Positions 20,088 to 32,000 of a DNA stretch of 64,000 nucleotides are shown here, one piece after another. The notes beneath the pieces are model-generated. The model was not told the DNA's origin. It saw only the letters and a program-made list of their open reading frames with translations, and ran no database searches. The position numbers and the translations under genes are program-made. This DNA is from Toxorhynchites rutilus septentrionalis (lineage: Eukaryota; Arthropoda; Insecta; Diptera; Culicidae), in NCBI RefSeq assembly GCF_029784135.1, contig NC_073745.1:58912784-58976783 (forward strand), read 5' to 3'. The number at the start of each line of letters is the position of its first letter. Within the stretch, counting starts at the first letter, position 1.

Positions 20088-21470
20088 AACAAATGCGATG
20101 GTACGAGTGGTTCGATGATGAGTGTCAGCAAGTGTTACACGAGAAGAATGCTGCACGGGAGCCAATGCTGCGTCAAGCTACCCATCAGAACGTGGAAGGA
20201 TATAGATAAAAGCGGAGAAATCAAACCCAACTCTTCAACGAAAAGTAGCACCGCCAGGAAGAGTATAAAAAACTCGAACAACTGCACCGCTCTCACGACT
20301 CAGGAGACGTGAAAATTCTAACGGAATCCAATACACCCTGGATAGGCTACGTGACACGAGCAGAAATGTGTTGAAAATAATGAGGATGTACTACTACTTC
20401 AAGAAAGACAACAAACTAGATTTTGATAACTTTCGTGCAATTACAAACAGTTATGTGGGAGGTTATTAGGCCGGATTCATCGAAGGTCGGTCTACTACTG
20501 ACCAAATCTTCACCTTGCGGCAGATCCTCCAGCAACGCCGTTAGTATAGAGTCCCAGCGCACTCCTATTCATCGATTTTAAAGCCGCATATGATCAAATA
20601 ACACGAAAAGAGCTAAGGAGAATCATGTATGAAAACGGCTTCCCCGGGTAGCTGACAATATCGATTAAGGCTACGATGGATAAAATACAGCGCTGTATGC
20701 GAATATTGGATGGATTATCTGATGCATCCAAGTCCCGCAGGAGGGCTTCGCCAAGGGGATGGCCTCTCTTGTCAGCTATTCAACATTGCGCTAGAGTGTG
20801 TTATGAGACGAGCGGCGTTCAACTTGCGTGGTACGATTTTCAATATATCCAGTCAGTTCATCTGCTTCTTTGATGACTTAGACATTGTCGACAGAACATT
20901 TGAGACAGTAGCTGAACATTACATCAGACTTAAGCACGAAGCAGAGAGACTTGAACTGCGAATCAGTGCGTCTCGTCTAAAACCAAATATATGCTGGCCT
21001 CCGGATCCGAGCACGACAGAACCCGATTAGGTAGTCGTGAAAAGATCGACGGCGATGAGTTCGAGGTGGTGAACCAATTTCGCTACATTGGCAATGTCTG
21101 ACAATGATACCAGCCGCGAGATCCGGAGACACGTTATCAATGGGAGGCGTACCTACTATGATCTCCACCATCTCCACAATCACTTGAGGTCAAACAGACT
21201 TAGCAATCGTGTGAAATGTTCCCTGTGCAAAACGCTCATAAGATCGGGTTTCGTCTACGGGTACGAAACGTGAACACTGCTCGAAAAGGACCTGCGAGCA
21301 ATGATCGTCTTTGAACGACGTGTGTAAAGAACCATCTTCGGCGGTGTACAGGAGGACAGTGTATGGAGACGGAGGATGAACCATGAGTTCACGAAACTCA
21401 CCGGTGAACCCAGTGTCCAGAAAAAAAACAGACGTAAGGAAACGAAGGGAGCTGTGATATATAGTGAAAA
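20088..21470 (+). pseudogene. RTE-clade LINE remnant (JAM1-like)
   Basis: Pieces of an RT ORF in shifting frames: a linker with WYEWFDDECQQVLHEKNAAR, then FRAITN, AGFIEGRSTTDQIF, FIDFKAAYDQI, GGLRQGDGLSCQLFNIALE, FFDDLDIV (the degenerate catalytic FADD box) and a C-terminal SGFVYGYET...LRAMIVFERRV. The GLRQGDGLS and LFNIALE wording is typical of mosquito RTE elements. Several stops and frameshifts make it dead. It ends next to the probable 3' end of the Dark gene. Confidence 0.8.
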
Positions 21471-21496
21471 CAAATGTAGATCAAAATTCGTTCACG

Positions 21497-21502
21497 TTTA
21501 TT
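21497..21502 (-). terminator. Probable poly(A) signal of the Dark gene
   Basis: TTTATT on the plus strand is AATAAA on the minus strand, about 720 bases downstream of the Dark stop codon and just before the RTE remnant. It is the best candidate I see, but not proven. Confidence 0.4.
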
Positions 21503-22224
21503 ACAAACAATACATTTACGAAAATGTAACGTAAAACGATCAAATAATTAGTAATGGTTGAAAGTGAGAAACATTACTCGATACAATAGGCTCACCGGTA
21601 ACAATTACCGGCAAAAATGAATCAAAGATGTATGTATGGCAAATAAAATGCAAACAATTGAGCAATAACTGCGATCATGGGTAAGTAACGTCAGAGAATA
21701 ATCTAATTTGTTGTTTCCACCAAAAATTAATACTACCGTTTAGTCTTTAAATTGCTTTCTAATGATTGCTAAAAATTTCGCTTAAACACATTACACGAAT
21801 CAAGTCTTTCGTTTCCCAACTTTACGACTTACTCTTGTAAAAAGATATTTCCTCTAAAACATTTACTCTTCTTCAATATTAAAAAATGGTTTCCTTTTTT
21901 TCTTTCGCTCTAAAAAGCTGGCTATCACACTTGCTTCTTTTGTATTTTCGTCGCTTACAGTCTAAATATTGTTTGTGTTTACTGCCCTACTCGTTTTGGA
22001 CAACTTTCGATTGTTGGAGTTATCAGTTCAAAGATGACACGCCGATGACATTAAAAGCATCATCGATAATATTTAGGAGTATTAGGTTTCTTCATTGAAA
22101 TCTACAGTAGTTGGCACACAAATGGTAGAACGTTGTCCTATCTTAGCACAGCAGTGTAAAAAATGTACATCAGGATGTAGTAAACCGATGTCAGAATGGA
22201 TCGAGCGGCGCCCCGAGACCTTAG
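21503..22224 (-). other. Presumed 3' UTR of Dark
   Basis: Contains no repeat family member that I recognise and no convincing ORF. The position between the stop codon (22225) and the candidate poly(A) signal makes it the likely 3' UTR. Confidence 0.4.
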
Positions 22225-23085
22225 TCAGATATGGAACGATGATCCGTTTGGAGGCCGTGGCGATTCGAAGCTGATCATCAACTGATTTCGATCCGGCTGA
22301 TACAATCGTAAGAAGTAAATGTATCCTTCGTCGTCGATTGTGAAAAATTTATTGAAGTCGCGATTGATGATCAACTTCTCGGCCGATCCAATCAGCTTGA
22401 TACAGGACAGCAGTTGGGGTTTGTTCGAGGGTCCGACTTTGCTGAGCCACTGTAGCCCGGCTTCGTCGATGTCGAATGTGAATGACGTTCCATTGCGCGC
22501 TGGGCTAGCGGCCAGCGGTGATGCTAGCCCTGACGATCGACTCCCGTACGATGAACGATGCATATCAATAGCGGGGGAGGTGAGTGAAGGGCGGGATTTG
22601 TATCGGTTGGAACGTCTTTTGAAGTCCGCCGAATCTAGCCGAGGATTGTTTATCACATAGTCCAAACTCCAAAAGGCGATCTGCTCACCGATGCTGACTA
22701 AAATGTGTGGACTATTGGGGTCCTGCCAGGGACTGAAGTACAACGAGGCCACTGCAAATTTGTGCGATTCCAAGGTGGCGATCAGTTTTCGCTCCTCCGT
22801 GTTGTAAACTTCTATAGCACCCTTCTTGTAGCCCACGGCCAACAGCTCTCCGTGAGCGGACAGAACACAGCTTGAGATGCGTCTCAGCGGGGCGTCCTCC
22901 GGCTGGCCGTACACGTGTAGCACGCTAATCTCCAGTTGGTCATTGTCATCTAAAAAGATCCCTAATTGACGGATAGCACCATTGGTCGTACATATGATCA
23001 GGTATTGCTCGTTAAATGCCGACGCACCGTAGGTAAGGCTGTGATCGAGTCGATACTCGATCTCCTTGGTTTGTACGTTTAAAAT
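22225..23085 (-). CDS. Ark: Dark coding exon 5: last WD40 repeats and C-terminus
   Basis: Starts ILNVQTKEIEYRL after acceptor TAATTTCAG and runs 286 codons to TGA at 22227..22225. One clear WD40 blade is SAHGELLAVGYKKGAIEVYN; the next includes FAVASLYFSPW and IAFWSLD. A Ser/Arg-rich, probably disordered insertion (about 45 residues, RRSNRYKSRPSLTSP onwards) interrupts the following blade. Confidence 0.9.
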   Translation of the reverse strand: MLNVQTKEIEYRLDHSLTYGASAFNEQYLIICTTNGAIRQLGIFLDDNDQLEISVLHVYGQPEDAPLRRISSCVLSAHGELLAVGYKKGAIEVYNTEERKLIATLESHKFAVASLYFSPWQDPNSPHILVSIGEQIAFWSLDYVINNPRLDSADFKRRSNRYKSRPSLTSPAIDMHRSSYGSRSSGLASPLAASPARNGTSFTFDIDEAGLQWLSKVGPSNKPQLLSCIKLIGSAEKLIINRDFNKFFTIDDEGYIYFLRLYQPDRNQLMISFESPRPPNGSSFHI

Positions 23086-26000
23086 CTGAAATTAGGTCCG
23101 ACAGTTAGAGATGATTTTTGCAGAGTGCCTTACTTAACGTTATAATTAACTATATCCGATCACTTTGTACTTCTTTCATTCTATCTTTGTGTAATGATTG
23201 CAATCCACCAAATAAATCTAGGGTTATGGTGCACACTGGAGAAATCGTGTCAATTTGTGTGTTTTCGATGATGTCGTTTTATATATAAATAATTCCGTAT
23301 TTATTTCTTTAAAATTTGCTTCAACTAAGCTTCTAGTGATCGATGGATTTGTCCTGAAATCTTTTTCAGATCATTATGAGGAATTGCCGTTTCAAGATTC
23401 GGTATGCAGTGTTTCTATTCATCTATCCTTGTTTTCTCAGTTCGTAGCAGATCTATGTTGTGTTTCTATGGACAATTATTCAATATTTGACTCTCGTCGT
23501 GTTACTGATTACTACATATTTATTTATTTTTTATTCGGTTTGCTTTTTTGTAGACGTAACGATTAATGTGTTTTTGCATTTATTTTCCATTTGTTTTGCT
23601 GTTTTTGAATTTTGTGAGGAAAATGAACAAATGCATTGGTATCATAACCTCTTTCAACTCTATCGAGAAAATGAATAAATGCATTGGTATCATAAGCTCG
23701 TTCGATTCTATCGAGTTGAAAGGCTGTCCCCTAAAAAAAGAGTCGATTTATTATTCATTTTCTGAAGAATTCTCACCGTGCTCTTTCATACTTGGGGTAT
23801 AGATTTCGAAGGGTTTGTTAACAATTCATTAGCATCATATAACTCACGGTTTCTCAAAGTGGTCGATATCGACACCCTTTGGTTGATTTCGGTTTCTCAG
23901 AGTCGACATGAACGAAAATTGATTTTGGGGATCGACAAGGTCCGAAAATCGACCCCTATTAAATAACACAAATTCTTACTTGAAACTTTCAAGATTCTGC
24001 AGAAGTTGTGTGAACCACCCTATTATAAGAATGACTAATATTGGTGCGTCGAGTTCGTTAAAGTTTCCCCTGAGGCCAAAAAGGAATCCCCCGGTGGAGA
24101 AGAATGGTATCGCAAAGTCGACCAAGAAAGCACCAGCATCGATAAAAGTTTCCAATTGAGGATGTAAAGGCAGGGCATTGTAAACAGCCGCCACACACGC
24201 GCGCGCAACTATTTTCGTAAAGACAGCCGCCAAGAAGAAACCGAAACGATGTCATCACTGCTACCGCGGAGAAGAAAACAGCTACCGCTGCCGAAAAGCC
24301 CAAAGTTACATCTATGAAGCAGAGCAACAAGAAGAAAGCTCTTTTTACTGCCAGTACAGCTGTAGCAACAAAAAACCAACAAAACTATCGAAAACCGTTG
24401 CACAGAAGCCGAAGACACCGATGCCACAGAAAACAGTAGAGCGGTTCTGAGCACAGCACGAGGGATTTTGTATTCAGCAAATCAAATCCAGTTCTTCTTA
24501 GAACAAAATATTACTTTGAAGCGATATAATTTATAGAATACTGCGAATAAATAATTTTTTTAAATAGTTTTTTCGATCAAGCGCGATCAACGTAATATTA
24601 CATCTTTCGGCAACTTTTTAGTACAATGATTCTTGAGAAAGACAATTCATTCCCGCTCAATGTTCGTCGGTAAAAGATGTTTTCTAAAAAAGTTCTCAAA
24701 CAGGAAGTGGGTGTTGTGTAGAAGGAAGAGCGAGCGCAAAATTCATGTAGATTGATTGGAAGCGACATATATTTTGTCTATTGGAAGTGATATAGATGCA
24801 ACTTCGAACAAAAGATCACTAAACAAACGGTAGTCCTACGTCAATATCGCGGTTATACCACAGATATAACACTCTCATAGTTATAAAGATGAAAATATGT
24901 ACCAAGAAATGATTTTTGCTACATGTATGAAGACTGATACCAGAGGAGAATCGATCTTTCAGGTCGTGGAACGGGTTATTCTCACCGACAAAGCTTTTCC
25001 ATGGAATATTGTGACTGATGGTGCACCATCTATGAACAGATGAGCTAGTAAGCTACAAATGAAACACAAATTTCTGCATAACTCGAGAATTAATCAAGCG
25101 AATGGAGCCAAATGTGGCATGTGGGGGTTTTTGGATACGAGAAATGTTTCTATGATGGTTTTCATCCATCTCTCCTCTGGAACCATCCAACAATATTCCA
25201 ACCAAACATGACAATTGAAAATTTTAGGAAAACTCTGAAAAATTCAGAAAATTGAATTCACATATATTCTACAATTACATCGTGACAGGAGTTCTTCGTC
25301 CGATTGATGTTTGCGCTAACGAAATTGATCTGAAAATGTGTCTGAAAATAATTTGATATTTGGTAGAAGTACTAGGGAATTTATAGTAAAAGGAAATTGT
25401 GAAGGGCCAATTAGAAGATCAATCAATGAATAGTTCTGTGATTGGATCCATGAATGTTCGCTTAGTAAGAAAACGTGATTGTTCCAAAATATTGATCAAA
25501 AAAATTATTTTGGGCCTTCTTTAAAAATGAGACATTTATTCGCGTTTATTTGTTTCATTTGAGACATTCAAGCCGCTAATTTTGTAAATATCGAAGCTCA
25601 ATCATTTCAGGAAATTATCGCTCCTTCGATAAATACGTATTGAACTGACTTTATCTAGCATCATGGACCTGAAGAAGAGAGTGTATGAGTGAACGAGAGT
25701 ACGAATGGATGAGTAAGTGAGTGAGTGAATGAGTGAGTGAACGAAGGAGTAAGTGAACGAATGAATGAGGTGACGAATGAGTGAATTAGTCAATAAGTCA
25801 ACGAACGAGTGAGTGAGTGAGTGAACAAATGAATGAATGAACGAATAAGTCGGTGAATCAACGAATATGAGTGAGTGAATGTGTGAACGAATGAGTGAGT
25901 GAACGAATAAAGAAATCAACGAATAAGTCAATGAGCCAAAGATGGAGTGAGATAGTGAACTAATGAGTAAGTGAGTGAAGGAATGGGTCAGTGAATCAAC

Positions 26001-29000
26001 GTATGAATGAGTGAGTGAATGAACGAATAATTTAGTGAATCAACAAATGAGTGAAGGAATGAATGAATGAAAACAAATGAGTTAGTGAGTGAATGAATGA
26101 GTGAACGAAGAAGTCAATGAGTCAACGAATGAGTGAGTGACTGAACGAACAAGTCGGTGAATCAACGAATAAATGGGTGAATGAGTAAGTTAACGACGGA
26201 GTGAGTGAATGAACGAAAGTGCGAGTCAGTGGAGGAATGAGTGAGTGAGTGAAGGAATGAATGAGTGAGTGAACGAATAATTTAGTGAATCAACAAATGA
26301 GTGATTGAGTGAAGGAATAAATGAGTGAACGAATGAATGTTTTAAAGAATAAGCAAATGAGTAAACGAATGAGTGAGTTAGTGAACGAAAGAATGAATGA
26401 ACGAATATGACAATGAATCAACGAATGAGTGAATTAGTGAACTAATAAGTAAGCGAGTGAAGGAATGAGTCAATGAGTGAACGAATGAGTGAATGAGCAC
26501 AAAGTCAGTGAATCAACGAATGAATGAGTGAGTGAACGAAGAAGTCGGTGGAATAACCGATAAGTGAGTGAATGAATGAGTTGGCGACTGAGTTAACGAG
26601 TGAACGAATGAGTGAGTGAGTGAATGAACGAGTAATTTATTGAATCAACAAATGAGTAAGTGAGTGAAGGAATGAATGAGTGAACGAATGGGTGAGTGCG
26701 TGAACGAATAAGTGAGTGAACGAATAAGTCAACGAATGAGTGAGTTAGCGAAGGAATGAGTGAGTGAGTGAGTGAACGAATAACTCGGTGAATCAACGAA
26801 TAAATAAGTAAACGAATAAGTTAGCGACAGAGTGAGCGAGTCAATGAGTGAGTGAAGGAATTAGTCAGTGAATAAGAATAAATAAGTGGATGAGTGAGTG
26901 AGCGAATAAGTGAGTGAATGAACAATGCGTGAATAATTGAGTGAATAAATGGAACTATATTATGAGATGATACGAGTAAATATCGCATGCGTCCAGCATT
27001 CTGGATCCAAACATTAGATTTTCATCAAGGTAAACCTTCTAGACGCCAAACGCGTTTTTAGCGTTTTTTGGATCCCATCTGTTTTATTTTTTTTATGGCT
27101 TTTATGGCTTCTATAGTTCCACTGTTCACACTTGGACCGTACGAAGCGGGACAGTTGATATGAAACTTCCATTGTTGTGTTATAAATAGCACCAATCACT
27201 GATGCTTCTTGCTGCAAGCAGCAGAATGTTAGTGAACAGAGATCGCGTTTAATATTGCACGGCATCATTTTAATTTTTTTGAAATTTCCAGTCGGAGATA
27301 AGACCCAGTTAGCTCAACCGACTTACGAATAAAAAGTATGTCGTCAATCTTCTCAATGTGCTTGATGACTTCGATAGGGAACATGTGGAACAGCCATCGA
27401 AAGGTTGGTTTCCTGTTTTCGTCGGTTATTCCTTTATTTATGTTTTCTTAAAGCATCCTCAGACTTGCTCATTCTTTCAAATGACGAATATTCTATTCAG
27501 TTTGCTTAAAAATAACAGTAAGAGTACCAAACATAATTTGGCGAATACACATAACCGTAAGACTTGCCTGAGGTCCGAATCCACTTATTTTGTTAAAATT
27601 GCAATCGCATTTCTAAAACAACTAACGTAGTTCATAATATGCAGATTCGTTAGTTGAATCTATAGACATAAATTAATTTTCCCTGGCACCGGACGTTATG
27701 AACAGTAACTGGTTACCAGTATCAGAAGTTCTTAGAAAATTGGTGCGTTTATCATTTGATTTGACCATTTCGAGTACTCTGTCATATATAACATAGGACA
27801 AATGTAATAAAAATATATTATCAATAACTCGAAATGTAACAAAATACCATAATTGCATGATTATTAAGTATTTGCATTTTTCACGTGGTGTGAGTAAACT
27901 AATAAAGAAAAATCAATATGTGGAGTGAAACATTAATGGCGTTAGTTGAAAAGAAAAAAAAAACATCATGAACTAAGGGTCCAACAAATGCCAAGAGTAA
28001 AGTAACACTTGTAGTGGGCGGATAGTACGAGTGATGCACAAGCGACAACTTACAGTACCGTGAAAACGGGCAGGCGGGGAGAGCCAACAGACCAGTCGCG
28101 ACTAGCTGCGTTAAAGCTAAGGTCATATTAGTTTACAAATATTTGGTCGCCACAATGCCCTCGGGGAAACGAGATCTACTCTAGCACACAAATTGGTACA
28201 TACCTCCACAGCACAGTTTTCGTATATAAGCACCAAATAGCGATCCATAAACAGATAGCACTCGCAAACTTCGGCCTCGATCTCCAGCTCCGAATCGCCT
28301 TCGATAAAAATCATACAACTGTTTTCTGTGGCCGCCACCAGAGCCTGCAGCTGCTCGTAATACTTTAGCACATTTATCGGCCTGCCCAGACTGAGCAGCG
28401 TTTCCGGTTTGGTTCCTCCCTCGGCGTTATTCCACTCGCTAAATCGCAGCACGTCACCATTCTTGAGTCCCACAAAAAATCCCGTCCGGCACTGGATCAA
28501 TCGTTTCACCTCACTCGCTAGCGCTCTGTTCTCGATCAGTGGAGTCAGTTTGTGAAAATCCTCTCTCCCCTGGATGGTTGTGAATTGCAGCTCCTGTATT
28601 ATGCGCTTCCGGTCGATTGTCCTTACGCTGACCGGTGAATTGTCCAGATCGGCAAGAAAGTTTGCGTTACCTTCCAGCTGGTACTGATTGGTGACCAATT
28701 GATTGTTAGCGGTCACCATCAGCGAGTACATATTTATGACATTCCCGCTCTCCTCGGACGATGAAATTAGAATGTATCGATACTGGTCATCATCCAGAGA
28801 AAATATGTCCACGTCCAAAATGTTGTGACTGATGTTGGTCCGAAGAACTTCGATGTGGTCGCGAATACTGAAGATTGAGATGCCCTGCGTGGTCCCCAGA
28901 ATCACATACTCATAATCATCCGAGATGGCACTGCAAGTGTTATGATGATGGGCTGGAGTTTCATAGATTATATCCAACCGCTCAGTTTGGGGCCGGTTCC

Positions 29001-32000
29001 GTCGATCGCGGTTAAGAGTCCGCAAACGAATTTGGTTGGGACCAACCAAAACCAATGCGTTTCCCATGTAGTGTATATTGACAACTGGCGGTTCATCGAA
29101 ATTATATTCCACACTAGTGGTGTTAAGGTTAAATATATACCCTTGGTTGCTTGCGGTAACGAGAAGCATTTTTGGAATCCTGCCAGGATCATCCACCAAC
29201 GGTTTGATGATGTACGTGTCCTTGATTCTAGTATTGCACCGAGTATTTTCTGTGAAATTACTCAAACCGTTGTAAATGTGTAGGCACCCATTTTTAGTAA
29301 TTGCGAACATTTCCGACATGTTTATGCTCACCGCGTTCGGCGAACGTTTTTTCGACACTATACAGAAGCTAACGAATCGATCGTTGGGATCATGTGGGCG
29401 CAAGCACTGAATTCGCCTGCGAAAGCTACCATCACTTTCGTGCTGACGTGCATTTCGATCCAGGGGGATATTTTTCATTGACCACACGTTCAGTGTACCT
29501 TCTTCGTCCAAGGCAACGAGAACATTGCTTGTTATCTGCATATCCACTACTCGCCCTTGATTTCCATCGAATACTGTGGCGGGAGCTGAGTACCATGGCG
29601 AGAGATCAACAAGCGATATTTGATTGTTGTCCAGGCTAACTAATGCGGAGCCAGGATCCTGGAAACGAACCTTAATCGGAGTGCTACGAACTTGCACCAA
29701 CTGATGCTGGTGGTTGTGGTCACTAGGTAAAAGCATAATTAGTAAAAACAAACTGAGGAAATAAAATATAATACTCACATATCATAGAACCAAACGCGAT
29801 TGTCGTACCGGTTGGCCTGTATTTTCGCTGCCGTAGAAATCAATCCGGTGCAGTTGATAGCGAGCTGCAGCAAACACGCGTCGGCTGATTTGGAGAGTAA
29901 AACCTCCGCCCTCATCAAGAACTCCGTCAGCGCTTCCGCGTACAGCTCGGGATCGTGAACGTGGGCGAAGATTCTGTTCTGATAGTGGCGAAGATCACCC
30001 ACCGTGTTTGGGAGACCGGTGTAGCGCAGTTTCTGTTCTAGGAATCCAAAGTCCAGAAAGAGATCGGGGAACAGGTTATGCATCCCCGACTGCTCGAGAT
30101 GGTTTGCGATGTAGAAATGGAAGTAGTTGTCATTCGGGAAGAATTTGGGTAGATCCAGCTCCGTTCGGTTTTGGAGGGCTTCAGCGATCCTACGGGTAAA
30201 GATTGAATGGTTAAACAATAAATAATGTTGGAATACAGATGGTCAGATGTGTTAAACAGTTAATCCAGATTATATGCCCACGAAGTGCTTTGGAAACAAG
30301 CAAAATCTGCAAACGTGAATTAGCTTTAGTTGTGCACATTACCTATAGCTTTCGACCAATCGCTGGTGGAGGTTAGCGTAATTTTCGACTGGATTTTCTT
30401 TTAGTAGGAAGCTATAACATACATAGTGCAGCACGTAGAACACCTGTTGGTCTTTGCAGTAGCGTTTGTCTAGCAGGCCTTTGTTGATCAGCTTGGCGGC
30501 AACCGCTTCCGTTTGCTCCACCGAAAGTGCCCAATAGCGTTGGAGAACCTGCAAAGCGAATGATTATAATTGTAGTTAAAAGCATAACAGTTACATGTGA
30601 ATAGCAGGGTAGCTATTATTCTTGTATGGTCTTGTCTCACAATATTGCTAGGCTAGTATTTTAACAATGCCTTAGTACTGGAAGCCGGCTCCAACAAGTA
30701 AAGAATAGAATAACGTGTATGTAACATGACTTATTCAAAGTTCGCTCAACTACAATTAATCTGTTAACATTTGTGACTTTTATTTTCAATGCAATGGAAA
30801 ATGGCAAACACATAGAAGCTCTTCACACTGACTTCAGTAAAGCGATTGACCGCATCGACATTCCATTACTACTCTTCAAATTGCAGAACATTGGAATGGA
30901 ACAAGGACTCTTAAACCGGCTCAATTCTTGTCTAACAAATCGTGAACAAATTGTTCATTTTAAAATTCTCTCTCAAATCCAGTAAAAGTCACTTCGGGAG
31001 TCCCACAAGGCTCTCATCTTGGTCCTCTTCTTTTCATTCTGTACGTTAATGACATCTCCTTCGCTCTCAAGCGTATAAATGTACTTGTGTATACAGACGA
31101 TATGAAGCTTTTCGCGGAAATTGGTAATGAAAACGACATCGAATCATTCCAAAACGAAATATAGTATTCCATACATGGTGTAATAAAAATCTACTAAAAC
31201 TGAATGTAAAAAAATACAACTCCATTACATTTAGCAGAAAAAATCTTGTACTAAATATTGTAATACATCTTGGAAATCGAAATGTAGAGAAATGTGGAAT
31301 AGTTAGAAATCTAGGCGTCGTCCTGGACTGTAAACTCACATTCATAGAAAACTACAACTTTGTAATCAATAAGGCAAATAGTGTGTTAAGCTTTGTCAAA
31401 CGCTTCTAACATAAAGACGAGTATACTCGTCTATTGCCGCGAATGGGTTAATTAACTGATTAAATACAGCAGTTAGGAATTGTGTGTAGTGATCCCCGAT
31501 TTATGAAATTAATCGTTCATCAGCTAATCGAATACTTTTCAGCAGTTTGTTCAGGGGTACGACTAAAACGTCAAATCCCTCATATTGCCAGTGTATCCAA
31601 TATTGCTGCGGTTCACTGACATTTTGGTTCTGTCAATTACTGTTGTTTACAACTCGGTCCGGTTATATAGTCGAATAGTGGCTAACTTTAAACTCCATGT
31701 TAAATGTGAACACCCCCATGTGAAACCGAAATATGAAAATCGCTCATGCAGTTAAAAATAAAGCATACTATCTCCGTGATTTCAACGATTTCAATGCTCG
31801 CAAATGATACGTTGGTAAACAAATGACGCCATATTGATTTTGATTTTGGGTAGCCTATATTCAATTGATGTCTAACCCCTGAGTTTGTTATTCGATACGA
31901 TTAATCGCCCCAAATCGATTAATCGATTAATCGTCACACTGAGAGAAATAGTAAGTTAGACTAATATTTCTCATTTGACTCATAACCGTTCGAGGATCCC

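Noticed and set aside
25602..26796. His/Ser/Leu-rich proteins on the minus strand
   Set aside because: The frames follow from the tetranucleotide array and have no independent codon signal.
24866..27600. CRISPR-like regular repeats
   Set aside because: The DNA is eukaryotic and the array has no spacers; it is a simple tetranucleotide repeat.
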